Source of the DNA: Arion vulgaris
Taxonomy: Eukaryota; Mollusca; Gastropoda; Stylommatophora; Arionidae
Direction of reading: 5' to 3'
Assembly (NCBI GenBank): GCA_020796225.1
Contig: CM036762.1
Span: 51,508,407 to 51,572,406 of the forward strand
DNA length: 64,000 nt
The position numbers were made by a program, and so were the translations under genes. This document shows positions 42,891 through 54,400 of the stretch, piece after piece (position 1 is the stretch's first letter; each line of letters begins with the position of its first letter). The notes beneath the pieces were generated by a model, which did no database searches, was not told where the DNA came from, and saw nothing but the letters and a program-made list of their open reading frames with translations.

Positions 42891-43804
42891 GTAATTTAGT
42901 TGATTGTTTAAATTGTAATCATTTTAGTAATTTCAGTTGAGACGTGAACAATTTTAACTGTATTAATAGAAAAATACCAACTGCATCAAGGCAGTATTAA
43001 CTATCAAATGCAGGAAGTAGTAAAGGTATTTATGACTGGTTACTTAAATCAAAAGACTACTGAACGTGCTCAGACTCCACACAGATGAATGGACATATAT
43101 TTCTGGCACTGGTGAAAATGTCTGCTCAGCTAATTAAACAGTTTACCATTCATTAGTGTTTCAATGGTTAATGAATCCAGGTGTTTCAATTTATGCTATC
43201 ATGGGAAGACAAAGTAACAACTGCTTCAAAAAAAGAATTAGGTATTTGGCATACTGGAAATGACAAATATCAGCAGATGACATAGGTTTAGAAAGAGTTG
43301 CTCTGAACCTTGAGATCTAGACGAAGGTGTTCATATTGACAATCACGAATCCATGTCTTTGCGATAGCATATCATGCTACTCAACGAAGAGCTTGTTGGA
43401 GCAAATAAAGGCAAGTTGAATCGAAAGAACAGACGTATAAAATGGTGAGTTAATCGACAGTAGTCCTCTCAATGATAGACATGCAGTTGGCTGGAAAAGT
43501 ATAGTAACATGTCTCGAGAAACGATACTGCACGGAATGTTACATTGTCAGCATAACAAACAACCTCATGATCCAGATCGATAAAAACTATTTGATTACAA
43601 TGAGAAATGCAAGATACATCCTTAAGCGCCATCATACTGAGAACACGTCGAATCTGCTCTAGAGACATCACATAAAAGAAAAAATTGGTTAAAAAACAAA
43701 TGATGGATTGGAGGCTCGAGAAGTTTAAAGTGAAGTAGGAATAAGATATCGAAGTTACATTTTTATATGGACCGAAAACATCGATTGATCTTTTCTTTAT
43801 CCTT
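42891..43804. other. No supported gene
   Basis: A 73-codon minus-strand frame (43450-43671; SLEQIRRVLSMMALKDVS...) follows a possible acceptor TGTCTCTAG. It has no recognised domain and no good donor. It does not resemble the missing N-terminal APMAP exon. Confidence 0.45.
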
Positions 43805-43959
43805 TGTAAAACTACCTATCTTCGCTTTGACATGTTTTCTCTTTGATACATGGTTTTACTGCAGTTTTTCCTTGAATCGATAATAATATGATAGAAATTC
43901 CAATCAATTATCAAGTTGCATGCATGTAAATCTGCTAGCTATTGAAGATAACATATTTC

Positions 43960-44290
43960 TGTGTTTCTCAGCACTTTTGTTATTTCTGAGGTCGATCTTA
44001 TACGTGGACGATCTTTTGCTTTGTCCACTGTCTAGGGGTAGCATTACTCTTTGAAGCACACCGTCTATTGGTTATCTGCTTATGTGGCTGAGCCATTTAA
44101 TTTGTTGTTTCTTGATGAAGCTCAGTACTGATGTTGTATCCACATTTTTCCTGATGTCTTCATTTCTCAACCGATCTCTTCTTGATAGTCTCACATTCTG
44201 CGCAGACACTTCATCTCTGTCGTGACTAGTTTTCTTCTATTGTTTGATGTTAGCGTCCAGGTTTGTTACTAATAACATAATGTTGGAAGA
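43960..44290 (-). mobile_element. LINE RT C-terminal fragment
   Basis: Minus-strand frames give KLVTTEMKCLRRMRLSRRD, then RLRNEDIRKNVDTTSVL and QQIKWLSHISRLPIDGVLQR, with shifts. Same family as 18395-18660. Confidence 0.7.
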
Positions 44291-44424
44291 AAGATTTTGT
44301 TGCTCAATATTCTTTTAGTGTTCATGGTGACTTGTTTGCATTTTCAAATTCGTGTCATTTATTCTATGATTTGATTTGCTTCATTAAAGGAGTTTAAAAA
44401 CTAAAAATTGACTTCATTGCTCTG

Positions 44425-44560
44425 GGTTTAACCCCTACGGCTCGGACCCTTTCAGCAGATATAGACCGCCACCTGTCGAAAGTATTTAACAAAGCAGAAC
44501 TCCGTAGCTCCACAACAATCCTAGGGTTCTTTGAAAAAATGAACTCGTGAATAGAACGTC
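44425..44560 (-). repeat. SINE family S1 body fragment
   Basis: Reverse copy: CAGAACTCCGTAGCTCC and CCTAGGGTTCTTTGAAAAAA match the complement of the 46897-47185 copy. Confidence 0.65.
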
Positions 44561-44569
44561 GATGTCCAG

Positions 44570-44571
<2 letters not shown>

Positions 44572-44608
<37 letters not shown>
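44572..44608 (+). repeat. (CT)n microsatellite
   Basis: Eighteen or so CT units followed by CGCGCGCGATCG. Confidence 0.95.
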
Positions 44609-44609
<1 letters not shown>

Positions 44610-44744
44610 GCGCGATCGTTCTTAAGCCGTTTTATCATTCTATTGTGATATATAAACAGCCAAACATCAGAACGTGATGTACGTGCACAGCCTTCAGTAC
44701 CAATTGGAGCTCAAGTCCTTGGGTGGTGTGTTCGATTTCAGCCA

Positions 44745-45990
44745 GCTATTGTGTGTGGTTCGCTCTCCGTTAGCCTTTTGCTGTCCCCAGCCAAAAACCA
44801 CAATGCGGCAGGTTGCCATTTTCTTTTAGGGCAGCGACCCTTAGACGGCCTGCCCTCCCGGGCTTTTGAGCGCCATCTACCCAACAAAACCGGTCGTTTT
44901 AATGGACACCTTGGTTTGCCGCCCGTCCAGCTTTATGTACGGTTTGCTCCGCTTGGCTTTGATTGCCCCAATCAAACTACAAGGCAGATGTAGTTCCCTG
45001 CGAGCGGAAACGCGCACTGGCTTTACCTCTGCTGGGCTTTCCAGTTGTTCTGCACATTTGGGTGGGACACACACCATCTTGCCTGCCATGCTTTCTGCTG
45101 CCGCTGCCGCGTCTCGCTTGCCATGCCTGCCGCGCTTTCCGTGTCTGCCGTGCATGGCGTGCATGCCATGCTCGCCTGCCCCTCGGTGGGGTCCACTATG
45201 ACTTTGCCAGCATGCTTATTAACTCTGCCCTGGTACTTGGTAACCATCAGTTTTTGCCGTGCTCACATTTTCCGCACCTTCCGTATCGTACTCACATTTG
45301 CCTGGGCTGTCCCTCTGTGACTCAACCCGGTCCCCCACCCATGAGATGGGGTCACGGGTTTCGCCCCATGTGGGCCCACCCTTGTAACGTTCATATGCGT
45401 GCTCGTTCTGCCTGGTGCCTACCTCGCCATTTCCGTAAATTCCAACCGTGCTCACATTTTCCTGAGCAGTCCGCGTGGACCCGCGTGCAGCTCAGCTCGA
45501 TTCCCAGCATACTCATTGGCTTAAGAGAGAGGGCTCAGAAGAGAGCATGCACGGACTCCGAATTTCACCCTGCACGGGTCAACGTCTTTTCGATCGGCCT
45601 ATGTGGACCCACGTGGAGTTTAACTCGACTCCCAACATATTCATCTGCTCAAGAGAGAGGGCTCAAGGGAGAGCATGCACGGGCTCCGAATTTTCCCCCG
45701 CGTGGGACAACGTTTCTTCGATGACTTATAATCGTGCCCCCATCCGTGAGATAGGGGCCCGAGTTTCGGCCTATGTTGTCCCTCGTGCAGTTCAACTCGA
45801 CTCCCAGCATACTCATCGGCTCAAGAGAAAGGACAAGAGAGAGCATGCGCGGGCTCCGAGTTTCGCCACACGCGGTTCCACTTTTATCCTTCAAGCTTTT
45901 CCCACCGGCCGGGAGAGACGAGCATTGATAGCCACTCTGGGAGTTTGCTCGTCTGTGTTGCAAGCGGATCCCATCTAGAGTGACTACCTT
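44745..45990. repeat. GC-rich repeat block with about 150-bp degenerate units
   Basis: Begins with GGTTCGCTCTCCGTTAGCCT (shared with 56108 and, inverted, 54195). Within it, three degenerate units at about 45470-45600, 45600-45730 and 45770-45890 share CTCGACTCCCAGCATACTCA, AGAGAGCATGC and GGGCTCCGA. Long frames in all directions reflect high GC and repetition. No protein domain is recognised. Confidence 0.65.
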
Positions 45991-46215
45991 TGCATCTCTA
46001 CTTGCCCCAGAGTAGCTCTCTCAAGGCACCTGCCCTCTTAGCCAGACCGGAACTACCGTCTGTTACTAGGGTCACCACGTGGAGGTGAGAGCAGGGAATT
46101 AGAGCCAGCTCCCTAATCCTGATAGCTTTTTTGCGCCTTTGACCCCTGTCCAGATTCGAACTCACGCTCTTCGGATCGTAAGGTAAGATCTTAACCACTT
46201 AGCTACAAGGAACCC
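45990..46215 (-). repeat. tRNA-derived SINE family D
   Basis: On the minus strand: TAGCTAAGTGGTTAAGAT (box A region) and GAGTTCGAATCTGGAC (box B). A body follows that is shared with 24840-25010. The paired cloverleaf is not intact and the sequence continues into the body, so it is a SINE and not a tRNA gene. Confidence 0.75.
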
Positions 46216-46896
46216 CTATGTTGGATTTCAGTTTGGTCGGCATGTAACAAGATGATGCTGATATGTTGATATATGTAACATAGAATAAACAATGCCACTA
46301 CCGACGTTGGAAGCTGTTTTACTTTCGTCGTTACTTCAAACATACTGCAGCTGTTACATAGCAATCATAAATGTCAACAACGGCAACAACTGGGGATGGC
46401 GGGTAAATGTACACAGCTAGAGAATTAACTAACAAGGGGGAGTGGGCTAGACCTTTCATTACACACCATCAGTTATTACACGAGATTCTTCATCATCATC
46501 ATCATCCCGTGTAGTACATGCTGATTTTAGCGATAATGAGTCTTCACCAAAAATCCGTCCCAAGCCTTGGCATTCAATTCATTTGTTGACTTTTTCCATG
46601 CCATGCTGTGAGAATGTTCAGTATCTTTTTCTTTCTGTTCTCTTCAGTTTATCTTCCCACAATTTGTTTCTTCTATCCCAGTGAGTTCTAATTTATGTCT
46701 TCGAATTAAGCGCTCAAAAAAACGCAGATGAATGCTTGTTTTAGACATTGTATATAAGGTTTTTGTTTCCGATTACCTCTCATAAGAAGAATAAGCATGA
46801 TTAATAATAAAAATGTTGGATTGCAGCAGATAAGCTATGAAAAGGCAAATATAATGAAGATACATATGACAAGAAATACAGATATTACTCTCTCTC
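46216..46896. other. No gene seen; (CAT)n at 46486-46505
   Basis: Unique-looking AT-rich sequence with a short (CAT)n run. A minus-strand stretch near 46330-46430 (VYIYPPSPVVAVVDIYDCYV) is open for about 25 codons, but no family or splice pair could be supported. Confidence 0.45.
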
Positions 46897-47185
46897 TCTC
46901 GGGGGTGTCTGTGGCTAAGTGGTTAAGCCCTTTGCCTTGTGCGTCGAAGGTCGTGGGTTCGAATCTGGACCGCGCCGTTCTGTTCACGAGTGCAGTTTTT
47001 CCAGAGACCCTTAGGATTGTTGCTGGAGCTACGGAGTTCGTGCTTTGTGCAATAATCTCGGCAGGTGGTGTGCCATTTCTGCGGAGAGGGGCCGAGCCAT
47101 ATGGGGTAAAACCCGGTGCAATGAAGTCAATCCTTGTGCTTAAACCTTGTTGCATGCAGGCCCTACGTAACGTATAATAGTACGA
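46897..47185 (+). repeat. tRNA-derived SINE family S1, best copy
   Basis: Head: GGGGGTGTCTGTGGCTAAGT then GGTTAAG (box A), GGTTCGAATCTGGACC (box B). Body: GCTACGGAGTTCGTGCTTTG, GGTGTGCCATTT, GGGGTAAAACCCGGTGCAAT. Other members are at 53390-53690 (+), 50140-50300 (+), 44425-44560 (-) and 59075-59220 (-), with head-only relatives at 57695-57840 (-). Confidence 0.85.
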
Positions 47186-47429
47186 GAGAAATTTTATGAT
47201 TATCTCACACAGATTTTACTACTTCTATAATATTCTCAAATGTCAATACAATTCGTTGCTTTTAAATGTCAATTTTGTTCAACAAATTCAGACGCATATT
47301 CTTTTCTTGTCATCACTTGACAGTATTCTTTCCTCAACATTGTGTCTTTTTTTCCCCTCAGTCTGTCCAACGTCTTTTACTTCTCTACACAAACACTTAC
47401 ACACGTTCGTTCTCAAATAATCCCTAGCA

Positions 47430-48000
47430 TATACACTCACACACACACACATACTGGATCATACACACACATTCTAACAAACACTCTTTCACGCTGACAC
47501 CATCACACATATACACAGGCCCACACACATGCATACTTAAGCATACACTTTCTCGCAAAACAAACATACCTACACACACACATACTCACTACACACACAC
47601 ACCAACACACACATAACTCTCAAAACACACACACACATAATACACACTATCACACCCACATACACCCATACATACATACACACTCTCACTCTCACACCCA
47701 CACACATACACTCTCTCTCTCAGACACTCTCACACACACAAACTCTCACCCACAAACACATGCATACACACACTCTCACACCCACACACACACATATACT
47801 CTCTCTCTCACACACAGACAATCACACACACACACTCACACACATAGACAATCCCACACACACACACTCCCTCTCTCACACACACCCACATAGACAATAA
47901 CACACACGCATAAACATTCATATACACACACATAGACAATCACACACACACACACATACGCATCCTGACACACACACACAAACACACACATACAGACACA
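47430..48000 (+). repeat. CA-rich cryptic repeat
   Basis: CACACACAC, CTCTCACAC and ATACACAC mixtures across about 570 bp. Confidence 0.93.
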
Positions 48001-48300
48001 AAATCAGAAATCTGATCTCCTAATCATCAATATTAAGAAAAACTGCCATCGCTCATCAGATTTCAGCATGTATCTGTTGTTCGTTCAACTAACAATGTTA
48101 ACACGCTCATACTTGATCTATATTGCTTGATTGCATCGATTGCTGGTATTTCATTTTATGTATTTATTTGTTGCTACACGGGACGAGAAATTTAACGTGA
48201 ATTTGATTGTTTTTTTAAACCGCATTGACAATATTACCAAGTGTGAGAGATTGAGAGTTAGGGAGATTAAACAAGGCAGAAATATGCACACTGTTACTTT
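48001..48300. other. Nothing recognised
   Basis: AT-rich spacer between two simple-repeat blocks. Confidence 0.5.
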
Positions 48301-48303
48301 TCG

Positions 48304-48335
<32 letters not shown>

Positions 48336-48810
48336 ACTTTCCCTCTCTTTTTCACTTTCTTTCTCTCTTTCTCGTATATATACATTTTCAAACTGTTTTA
48401 AGCATACTGTTACTTTCTCTCTCTCTCTCTCTCTGTCTCTTCTATATATAAGTTCAAACGTTTGTATACACACCGCTACTTCCTTTCTCTCGCTTTCTCT
48501 TGCTTTTCTCTCTCGTTCTTTCGCAATCTCTCTCTAGCCCTCATTTGTTCTCTCTCTCTCTCGCCCTCTCTCTCTTGTTCTTTATCTCGCAATCACTCGC
48601 TCTCTCGTTCTTTCTCTCTCGCTCTCTCTCTCTCTCTCTTGCTCCCTCTCTCTCTCTCTCTCTCTCTCGCTCTTTCTCTCTCCCTCTCGCACTTTCACTC
48701 TCTCTTCGATATACATTTTCAAACATTTATAAACACGCAATAAAATTTTCCGTTTCACGTAAGTTATTTATCACACTCCCTCTCTCTCTTTTCTCTCTAT
48801 TTCTCTCTGT
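48300..48810 (+). repeat. TC-rich compound microsatellite, three related blocks
   Basis: Three (TC)n blocks are each followed by a TATA(T)nCATTTTCAAAC or AAGTTCAAAC stretch (48375-48394, 48443-48465, 48709-48732) and then ATACACACCGCTACTT or GCATACTGTTACTT. They look like decayed units of a longer repeat of about 100 to 270 bp. Confidence 0.9.
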
Positions 48811-49029
48811 GGTATACTGTCTCTGTAAAACAAGCTTTCTTTGTGGGGCGCAGTCATTTTCGTTTTATTTTCGTTGCTACTTCATAACCGTAATCTTGCT
48901 ACTGTTATGTGTCGTAATGTAAATATCTGATATACAGGATGTATTTTCACTGTTACAAATTGAACATAATTAAAGCATAGTGATTAATCATAAAAACAAT
49001 ATTTCATTATATATTGTGAAATATTTATT

Positions 49030-49290
49030 TTCCTTCTTCTTTTTCTTCGCGTTCGTTCTTTACGACCAATTTTAATCACTCTTTGTGATATGTTTGATCT
49101 TTGTCAAGAACGTGTATACGTTGCACATTGATTTGGTAGGCCCCTAAACGCATAGACTTCTACATGTTTAGGACATGTGCATCCGATTTCAGCCAAACCT
49201 CCTTAGTCGCCTCTTACGACATACGTGGTAGGTAACAGTGATTCTATTCTTTACACCCCAAATTTGGGCCCCGGTAACCACTCGGTGATT
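49030..49290 (-). repeat. SINE family C copy
   Basis: Reverse copy: TCGCCTCTTACGACATACGT, CCCAAATTTGGGCCCCGGTA and CCACTCGG at the head end. Matches 52408-52660 (+) and 59585-59850 (-). Confidence 0.82.
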
Positions 49291-49402
49291 TATTTCTAAT
49301 TATGATAAATATGTGTTTTCCGATGGTCTTAGGCGACCCCTGTAAAATAGTCGTTGGACCCCAAAGGGTCGCGACCCACAGTTTGAAAACCACTGCTCTA
49401 AC

Positions 49403-49404
<2 letters not shown>

Positions 49405-49450
<46 letters not shown>

Positions 49451-49452
49451 CC
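49405..49452 (+). repeat. (AC)n microsatellite
   Basis: About 20 AC units after ACATACATACATAC. Confidence 0.95.
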
Positions 49453-49739
49453 TACCAATGTTTACTCACTCGGCCTGCTTGCCTTCCATTAGCGTTTCGA
49501 TTATTTGAATATCCCAATGAGCAATATTGATCTAGCAATGAACACATCACCAACAATCCTGTCTCGCTACACCCTCACTTTAGGCTAGATGAGGTTGAGG
49601 CAACATCGTTTGTGCTTTAAAGAACGACTCTACCAGGAGTCATTCAGAGATAATGTCTATCATGATATTATGTTATTGGATATCTCCAGCACATTTAGCT
49701 GGTGTGATTTGTCATGAATGCGGAAGTTTACGACAGTGA

Positions 49740-50112
49740 ATTGGGTGTGTTGCTTGAGACAATGGGTTTTTGTGGTGCTGTTTGAGACAATGGGTTGGTT
49801 GTGTTGTTTGCAACAATAAAAGGGTTGTCATGTTTGCAACAATGAAAAGGTTGTCATGTTTGCAACAATGAAATGGTTGTGTTGTTTGCAACAATGAAAT
49901 GGTTGTCATGTTTGCAACAATGAAATGGTTGTGATGTTTGCAACAATCAATTGGTTGTCATGTTTGCAACAATCAATTGGTTGTGATGTTTGCAAACAAT
50001 TGATTGGTTTCCCTGTTTGCAACAATGCAATGGTTGTCATGTTTGCAACAATCAATTGGTTGTGATGTTTGCAACAATTGGTTGGTTTCCCTGTTTGTGA
50101 CAATGAATTGGT
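49740..50112 (+). repeat. 26-bp minisatellite
   Basis: About 14 units of GGTTGT(C/G)(A/T)TGTTTGCAACAAT(G/C)(A)A(A/T)T. A minority variant has GGTTTCCCTGTTTG in place of GGTTGTCATGTTTG. Confidence 0.95.
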
Positions 50113-50139
50113 TGCGGAGTTTCCGAATCCGGACCTCCT

Positions 50140-50300
50140 CGTACGGTTCATAAATGTTTTTTAATGAATATCCCTTATGGTTGTTGCTGAAGCTACGACG
50201 TTCGTGCTTTGTGCAAAACTCTCAACAAGAGACGTGATATTTATAAGGAGATTTATATGGAGAAACCTGGTGCAATAAAGTACAACAAGATCCTTCGTCC
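50140..50300 (+). repeat. SINE family S1, 5'-truncated
   Basis: TTGTTGCTGAAGCTACGACG, TTCGTGCTTTGTGCA, GAGAAACCTGGTGCAATAAA. Confidence 0.7.
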
Positions 50301-50324
50301 TTAGACATTGGAATATAAAAAGTT

Positions 50325-50637
50325 ACAGTATAGTTATCTATATACCATGTGAAATATAAATAGTTACAGTATAGTTATCTATATACCATATGAAATATAA
50401 ATAGTTACAGTATAGTTATCTATATACCATATGAAATATAAATAGTTACAGTATAGTTATCTATATACCATGTGAAATATAAATAGTTACAGTATAGTTA
50501 TCTATATACCATGTGAAATATAAATAGTTACAGTATAGTTATCTATATACCATGTGAAATATAAATAGTTACAGTATAGTTATCTATATACCATATGAAA
50601 TATAAATAGTTACAGTATAGTTATCTATATACCATGA
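50325..50637 (+). repeat. 41-bp minisatellite
   Basis: Seven to eight highly uniform units of GTTACAGTATAGTTATCTAT then ATACCAT(A/G)TGAAATATAAATA. The low divergence suggests a young or homogenised array. Confidence 0.96.
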
Positions 50638-50754
50638 AAAGATCAGAGAACATGTCGATTTATTAAGACGGAACTCAAAATTCAAGAAAAGTAGTTAATG
50701 CTACCAAAAATAATGAGAAAATTGAAGAATGAATTTTGGACATAAATTTAATGG

Positions 50755-50822
50755 CGAAACACGTAATAACAAAGTGCTGTAGTTATTACGTGTTTCGCCA
50801 TTCTACATAGTTTTACTGCAGG
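50755..50822 (+). repeat. Hairpin copy of the TGTAAAACTACAGTACTTTG family
   Basis: AAACACGTAATAAC and GTTATTACGTGTTT form an arm pair around AAAGTGCTGTA, followed by CATAGTTTTACTGCAG. Confidence 0.75.
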
Positions 50823-51134
50823 CTCATCTATATTATGACATATATTTAAGAGATTCCATCTCTTAATTTGATCAGCGCAATCTAACCGGCCAGCAAAATC
50901 TGTTGCCCTGGGGATTTGTGTGTGGATGTGGGAGATGGTGGGGTCTACTGTGGACAAGATGAGTCAGGCGCCCTATGTGAGCTGAACAGAAGCAGAGGAA
51001 CCAAATAGTCTCCAGGTCTTATTTTAAAAAGTGCGTGACTGCTTCTCACTGGAAGGTGCTATGTTTTACACGCTCTTGTCATACCTGCTCCTCCTACCAC
51101 CTCATGAATTCTTCATTACTCATAGTTTCTTCAT

Positions 51135-51418
51135 TACTCGAAATAATTTGGGATGTGTCAGCAAAAATCATTTGGGTTGTGTCAGCAAAAATAATTTGGA
51201 TTATGTTAGCAAAAATAATTTGGGTTATGTTAGCAACTAATAATTTGGGTTATGTTAGCAACTAATAATTTGGGTTATGTTAGCAAAAATAATTTGGGTT
51301 ATGTTAGCAACTAATAATTTGGATTATGTTAGCAAAAATAATTTGGATTATGTTAGCAAAAATAATTTGGGTTATGTTAGCAAAAATAATTTGGGATGTG
51401 TCAGCAAAAATAATCTTA
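51135..51418 (+). repeat. 24-bp minisatellite
   Basis: About 12 units of AATTTGGGTTATGTTAGCAA plus AAAT, with CTAAT and GGATGTGTC variants. The unit is a multiple of three, giving an artefactual open frame. Confidence 0.95.
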
Positions 51419-51529
51419 GTTTTTCTTTATATTCTAGAAAAATGTTCTAGTCCTCACCGAAATTTTTTGTTTATTTTTCTTCTTCCTTTTCTTCTTTTCT
51501 TTTGTGCTTCTCTATTTTATTGCCGTTAG

Positions 51530-51712
51530 GCGAAACCATGGCCTGCGGTATATTTTCTCAGTATGATGCAAGTCTTCGAAATGCCAACCCTTAAATAATT
51601 TTTCTTTAAGATAATCTTTAATTGTAATATAGATTTTGCTGCTTATGCCGCTCCCATTACGGTGCCGCCTGATGCGGCCGCCTCTCTGTATCATAGCACG
51701 GCAAGGCCCTGG
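51530..51712 (-). mobile_element. hAT-type MITE, copy 2
   Basis: Complement of the 57884-58037 element: CCAGGGCCTTGCCG at the start, GGCATTTCGAAGACTTGCAT and ACTGAGAAAATATACCGCAG near the end. Slightly longer and more diverged; the target duplication was not resolved. Confidence 0.75.
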
Positions 51713-51799
51713 GCGTAACAGGTTTAACTGTTGATCGGTTTCCGGGATAATCAACGCTCGGTCGCTTGATATGCTGTGGTATTGTGGAGTTTTAAGATG

Positions 51800-52400
51800 T
51801 TTGTAACTTTATCAATCCATCTTTTCTTGGTCTGCCCTTCCTCTTGAAGATTGCATTTTCAGGTTGTAAGCTCTTGCGTATTGTTCTTCTTCGAACCCTA
51901 TTAATTATTTGTTTTCACTATATTTTCTATAGCTCAAGCGGTAGTGACTTGGATCACAAACCCAAGCGTACCTGGTTCAAACCTCACTGTAGGGCAAGTT
52001 TGGAAACAAATTCCTTTCCGTGGAATTTTTACAAAAACAGACCTCACAGTTCAGAAAGCATTGGCAAACTACTGAACGTATAAGTGGTGCCTAGAAAATC
52101 AAAGACTCGTTTAATGTGGTTGATGGCTACGTCATGTAAAGGATATGTCACGATTTCATTCTTGTTTTCTATATATGAGCTAGGGAGAGTACTTGGCTTT
52201 CTTGCAGGCACAGAAGACTCTAACAGCTCAGGGCGTGTAGTGCTATGTGTAATGTTGAGGAAACTCCCACTCAGATATAGAGTCTCAGATTTTGTTTATA
52301 CTACTAGCCGTCCATCGCAAGCGACGATAACAACCGCCTCCTACGTGTGCTGTAACACCTAGCTGGTGTATGTGTAGTTCAGTCCTAGAACACAACCCCT
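51800..52400. other. No supported gene
   Basis: Open frames exist (for example 52084-52362 on +) but contain no recognised domain. 52296-52330 (CTACTAGCCGTCCATCGCAA) looks like the start of a repeat. Confidence 0.4.
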
Positions 52401-52407
52401 ACCACAG

Positions 52408-52660
52408 GTAGGGCGTTGCCCGAGTGGTTACCGAGGCCCAAATTTGGAGTGTGAAGAATAGAACCACTGTTACCTGCCGCTCATGTCGTAAGAGGCGACT
52501 AAGGAGGTTTGGATGAAATCGGATGCATGTGTCCTAAACGTGTAGAAGTTTAGGGGCCTACCAAACCAATGTGCAACGTATACACATTCTTGGCAAAATC
52601 AAACATATCACAAAGAGTGATTAAAATTGGTGGTAAAGAACGAACGTAAAGAAGAAGGTA
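52408..52660 (+). repeat. tRNA-derived SINE family C, best copy
   Basis: GTTGCCCGAGTGGTTACCGA (box A-like), GAAGAATAGAACCACTGTTA, then TGTCGTAAGAGGCGACTAAG, TCCTAAACGTGTAGAAGTTT, tail AAAGAACGAACGTAAAGAAG. The central segment is shared with family B, but heads and tails differ. Confidence 0.82.
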
Positions 52661-53239
52661 GGGCGTGATGATCCAGGTTGGACATGTGGATTTGTGTGCT
52701 ATATCTTTTCGCGCAGCTCGTTTACTCTGCTTCTCATCAGTACAACAATTCTCAGATTTTATAACACAAAAGATTAAATCAGCGCTGTCCATCACCGCAC
52801 CCGCTGGCGTCCATGGCTCCCCTGTTATTAATTTCTGGCCCCTATTTTACGCCGTCTGCTTTAACACTGACCAAAATTTAAAGAACAAAAAACAATACTT
52901 CTGAATAACAGTATATTTTAGTGGGTTTTTTTTAAACAGCACTGCAGACATATTTTATTTTTGAATTAAATGTTTAATTGGGATTTGCTTTTTCACCTGT
53001 TATTGTTTTATGTTTTTTTTTTTGTTTTTTTTCGTCCGCTTTCAACTCAGACGAAGTTTCATCTCTGAAACTGATTTTTGCGTGAAAATCCGTTTTTCCA
53101 ATTTCTTACAATGGCAGCAACGTGCACATTGTAAATTACTTTACACTGGCAGCCGTGTGCTCAATGTACTCGTAATTAGTATTCCCTCGCCATACAGGCA
53201 GATTTTCTCCGACTTCAGAGGTACTCACGTTATCATCCT
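52661..53239. other. No supported gene
   Basis: A 52665-52904 plus-strand frame and an overlapping minus frame are both open but domain-less. Homopolymer T run at 53013-53033. Confidence 0.4.
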
Positions 53240-53350
53240 GTGAGTGAACCAGGGACCAGTGAACAAATGCCGGACAGTAGGTTCGAACCGAGCTATGAGG
53301 CGTCTCACAGCTAGCAGGCCGAGCTACTATCAACTACTCTAGGCAGTCCC
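53240..53350 (-). repeat. tRNA-like SINE head
   Basis: On the minus strand: GTAGTTGATAGTAGCTCGGC (box A-like) and CTCGGTTCGAACCTACTG (box B). Confidence 0.65.
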
Positions 53351-53389
53351 CGATTGTTTTATGTAATATTACTAGTAGTTTATTATTAT

Positions 53390-53485
53390 TATTATTACTT
53401 TCAGTGGGTCTCTGTGAGTAAGTGGTTAAACCCTTGCTATTATTACTTTCAGTGGGTCTCTGTGAGTAAGTGGTTAAACCCTTGC
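53390..53485 (+). repeat. 48-bp tandem duplication inside a SINE head
   Basis: TATTATTACTTTCAGTGGGT through AAACCCTTGC is present twice back to back (53390-53437 and 53438-53485), duplicating box A of the S1 SINE and its 5' flank. Confidence 0.93.
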
Positions 53486-53690
53486 TATGCGTTCCGAAAG
53501 TTGTGCTTTCCAATCCGGACCGCGCCGTTCTGTTCACGGGAGATTCTTTTTTTTCAGAGAACCACAGGATTATTGCTACGGAGTTCGTGCTTTATGCAAT
53601 ACTCTCGGTAGGCGGCGTTCCATTTTTGTGGAGAGGGAGCTAACTAAATGGGGTAAAACCCGGTACAATGAAGGGTTTATTCGGTTTTAG
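53390..53690 (+). repeat. SINE family S1 copy with duplicated head
   Basis: AGTAAGTGGTTAAACCCTTG (box A, twice), TTTCCAATCCGGACCGCGCC (decayed box B), GCTACGGAGTTCGTGCTTTA, GGGGTAAAACCCGGTACAAT. Confidence 0.85.
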
Positions 53691-53734
53691 ACCCTTTATC
53701 ACTTGTTAATATTATCTGTAACATTGAACCTTAC

Positions 53735-53950
53735 GGCGACTGAACCTCCACAGTAATACATTAATCGAACGCCTCACGATCTGAACCCTGGAGACCTCCA
53801 CAGTAATCATTGAACCTCACGACGACGGAACCTCACAGTAATACATTGAACCTCACGACGACTGAACCTCCACAGTAATACATTGAACCTCACGGCGATC
53901 GAACCTCCACAGTAATACATTGAACCTCACGGCGACCTAGTAACTCCTAC
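53735..53950 (+). repeat. 37-bp minisatellite
   Basis: About six units of ACATTGAACCTCACG(G/A)CGA then CTGAACCTCCACAGTAAT. Confidence 0.95.
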
Positions 53951-54039
53951 AGTAATTACTCAGATACGCAGCAATATATATATTTAAAAAACCTTGGACA
54001 CACTGGATTATATCTTCTTCTTCTTCTTCGAATGCTCCA

Positions 54040-54150
54040 CATTCTGTCGTCCGATGGTTACCGGGACCCAAATTGGGGTGTAAAGAATAGAACCACTGTT
54101 ACCCGCCACGCATGTCGTAAGAGGTGATTAAGGAGGTTGGGCGTGGGGTT
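54040..54150 (+). repeat. SINE family C fragment
   Basis: GGTTACCGGGACCCAAATTG, AAAGAATAGAACCACTGTTA, CATGTCGTAAGAGG. Confidence 0.7.
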
Positions 54151-54179
54151 GAGCTAACCCACACCGTAAAAACACTAGA

Positions 54180-54400
54180 TGGCTACAGAACGGAGAGCGA
54201 ACCGAGTAAACGCTGACTGAAACCGGACACCATCGCCGAAGGATAAGCACCAGAGCACCAAATGATGCTGAAGATGGGACGTAAAACACACCAATGCTAA
54301 GGCTGCGTGAATCAGATTTCCACATGAATAGAATTTATGGGGAAGTCTGGTACATCGGTCTGGGCGGTGATCGCGTGCAAGAGATAGAGATAGATAGAGA
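54180..54400 (+). repeat. Inverted-repeat arm A (left)
   Basis: Complement of 55905-56130. Shared strings include GAACGGAGAGCGAACC / GGTTCGCTCTCCGTC, CGAAGGATAAGCACCAGAGC / GCTCTGGTGCTTATCCTTCG, and GGGGAAGTCTGGTACATC / GATGTACCAGATTTCCCC. It ends in (GA)n. Confidence 0.8.

Noticed and set aside
43450..43671. Candidate upstream exon of the hemomucin-like gene on the minus strand
   Set aside because: Acceptor-like sequence is present, but the translation lacks GPE or propeller motifs and there is no good donor in phase.
44963..45724. 253-codon plus-strand frame in GC-rich DNA
   Set aside because: Internal repeats (PCSHFP, AQERG/AQKRA), equally long frames on other strands and no domain point to a repeat block and not a gene.
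46125..46215. Possible tRNA gene (minus strand, box A and B present)
   Set aside because: Stems are not intact and the sequence continues into a body repeated at 24840-25010, so it is a SINE head.
48541..48743. Glu/Arg-rich or Ser/Leu-rich peptides
   Set aside because: Translations of (TC)n/(GA)n microsatellite.
52550..52904. Overlapping open frames on both strands after a SINE
   Set aside because: No recognised domain, splice signals or repeat support; probably chance in a GC-moderate stretch.
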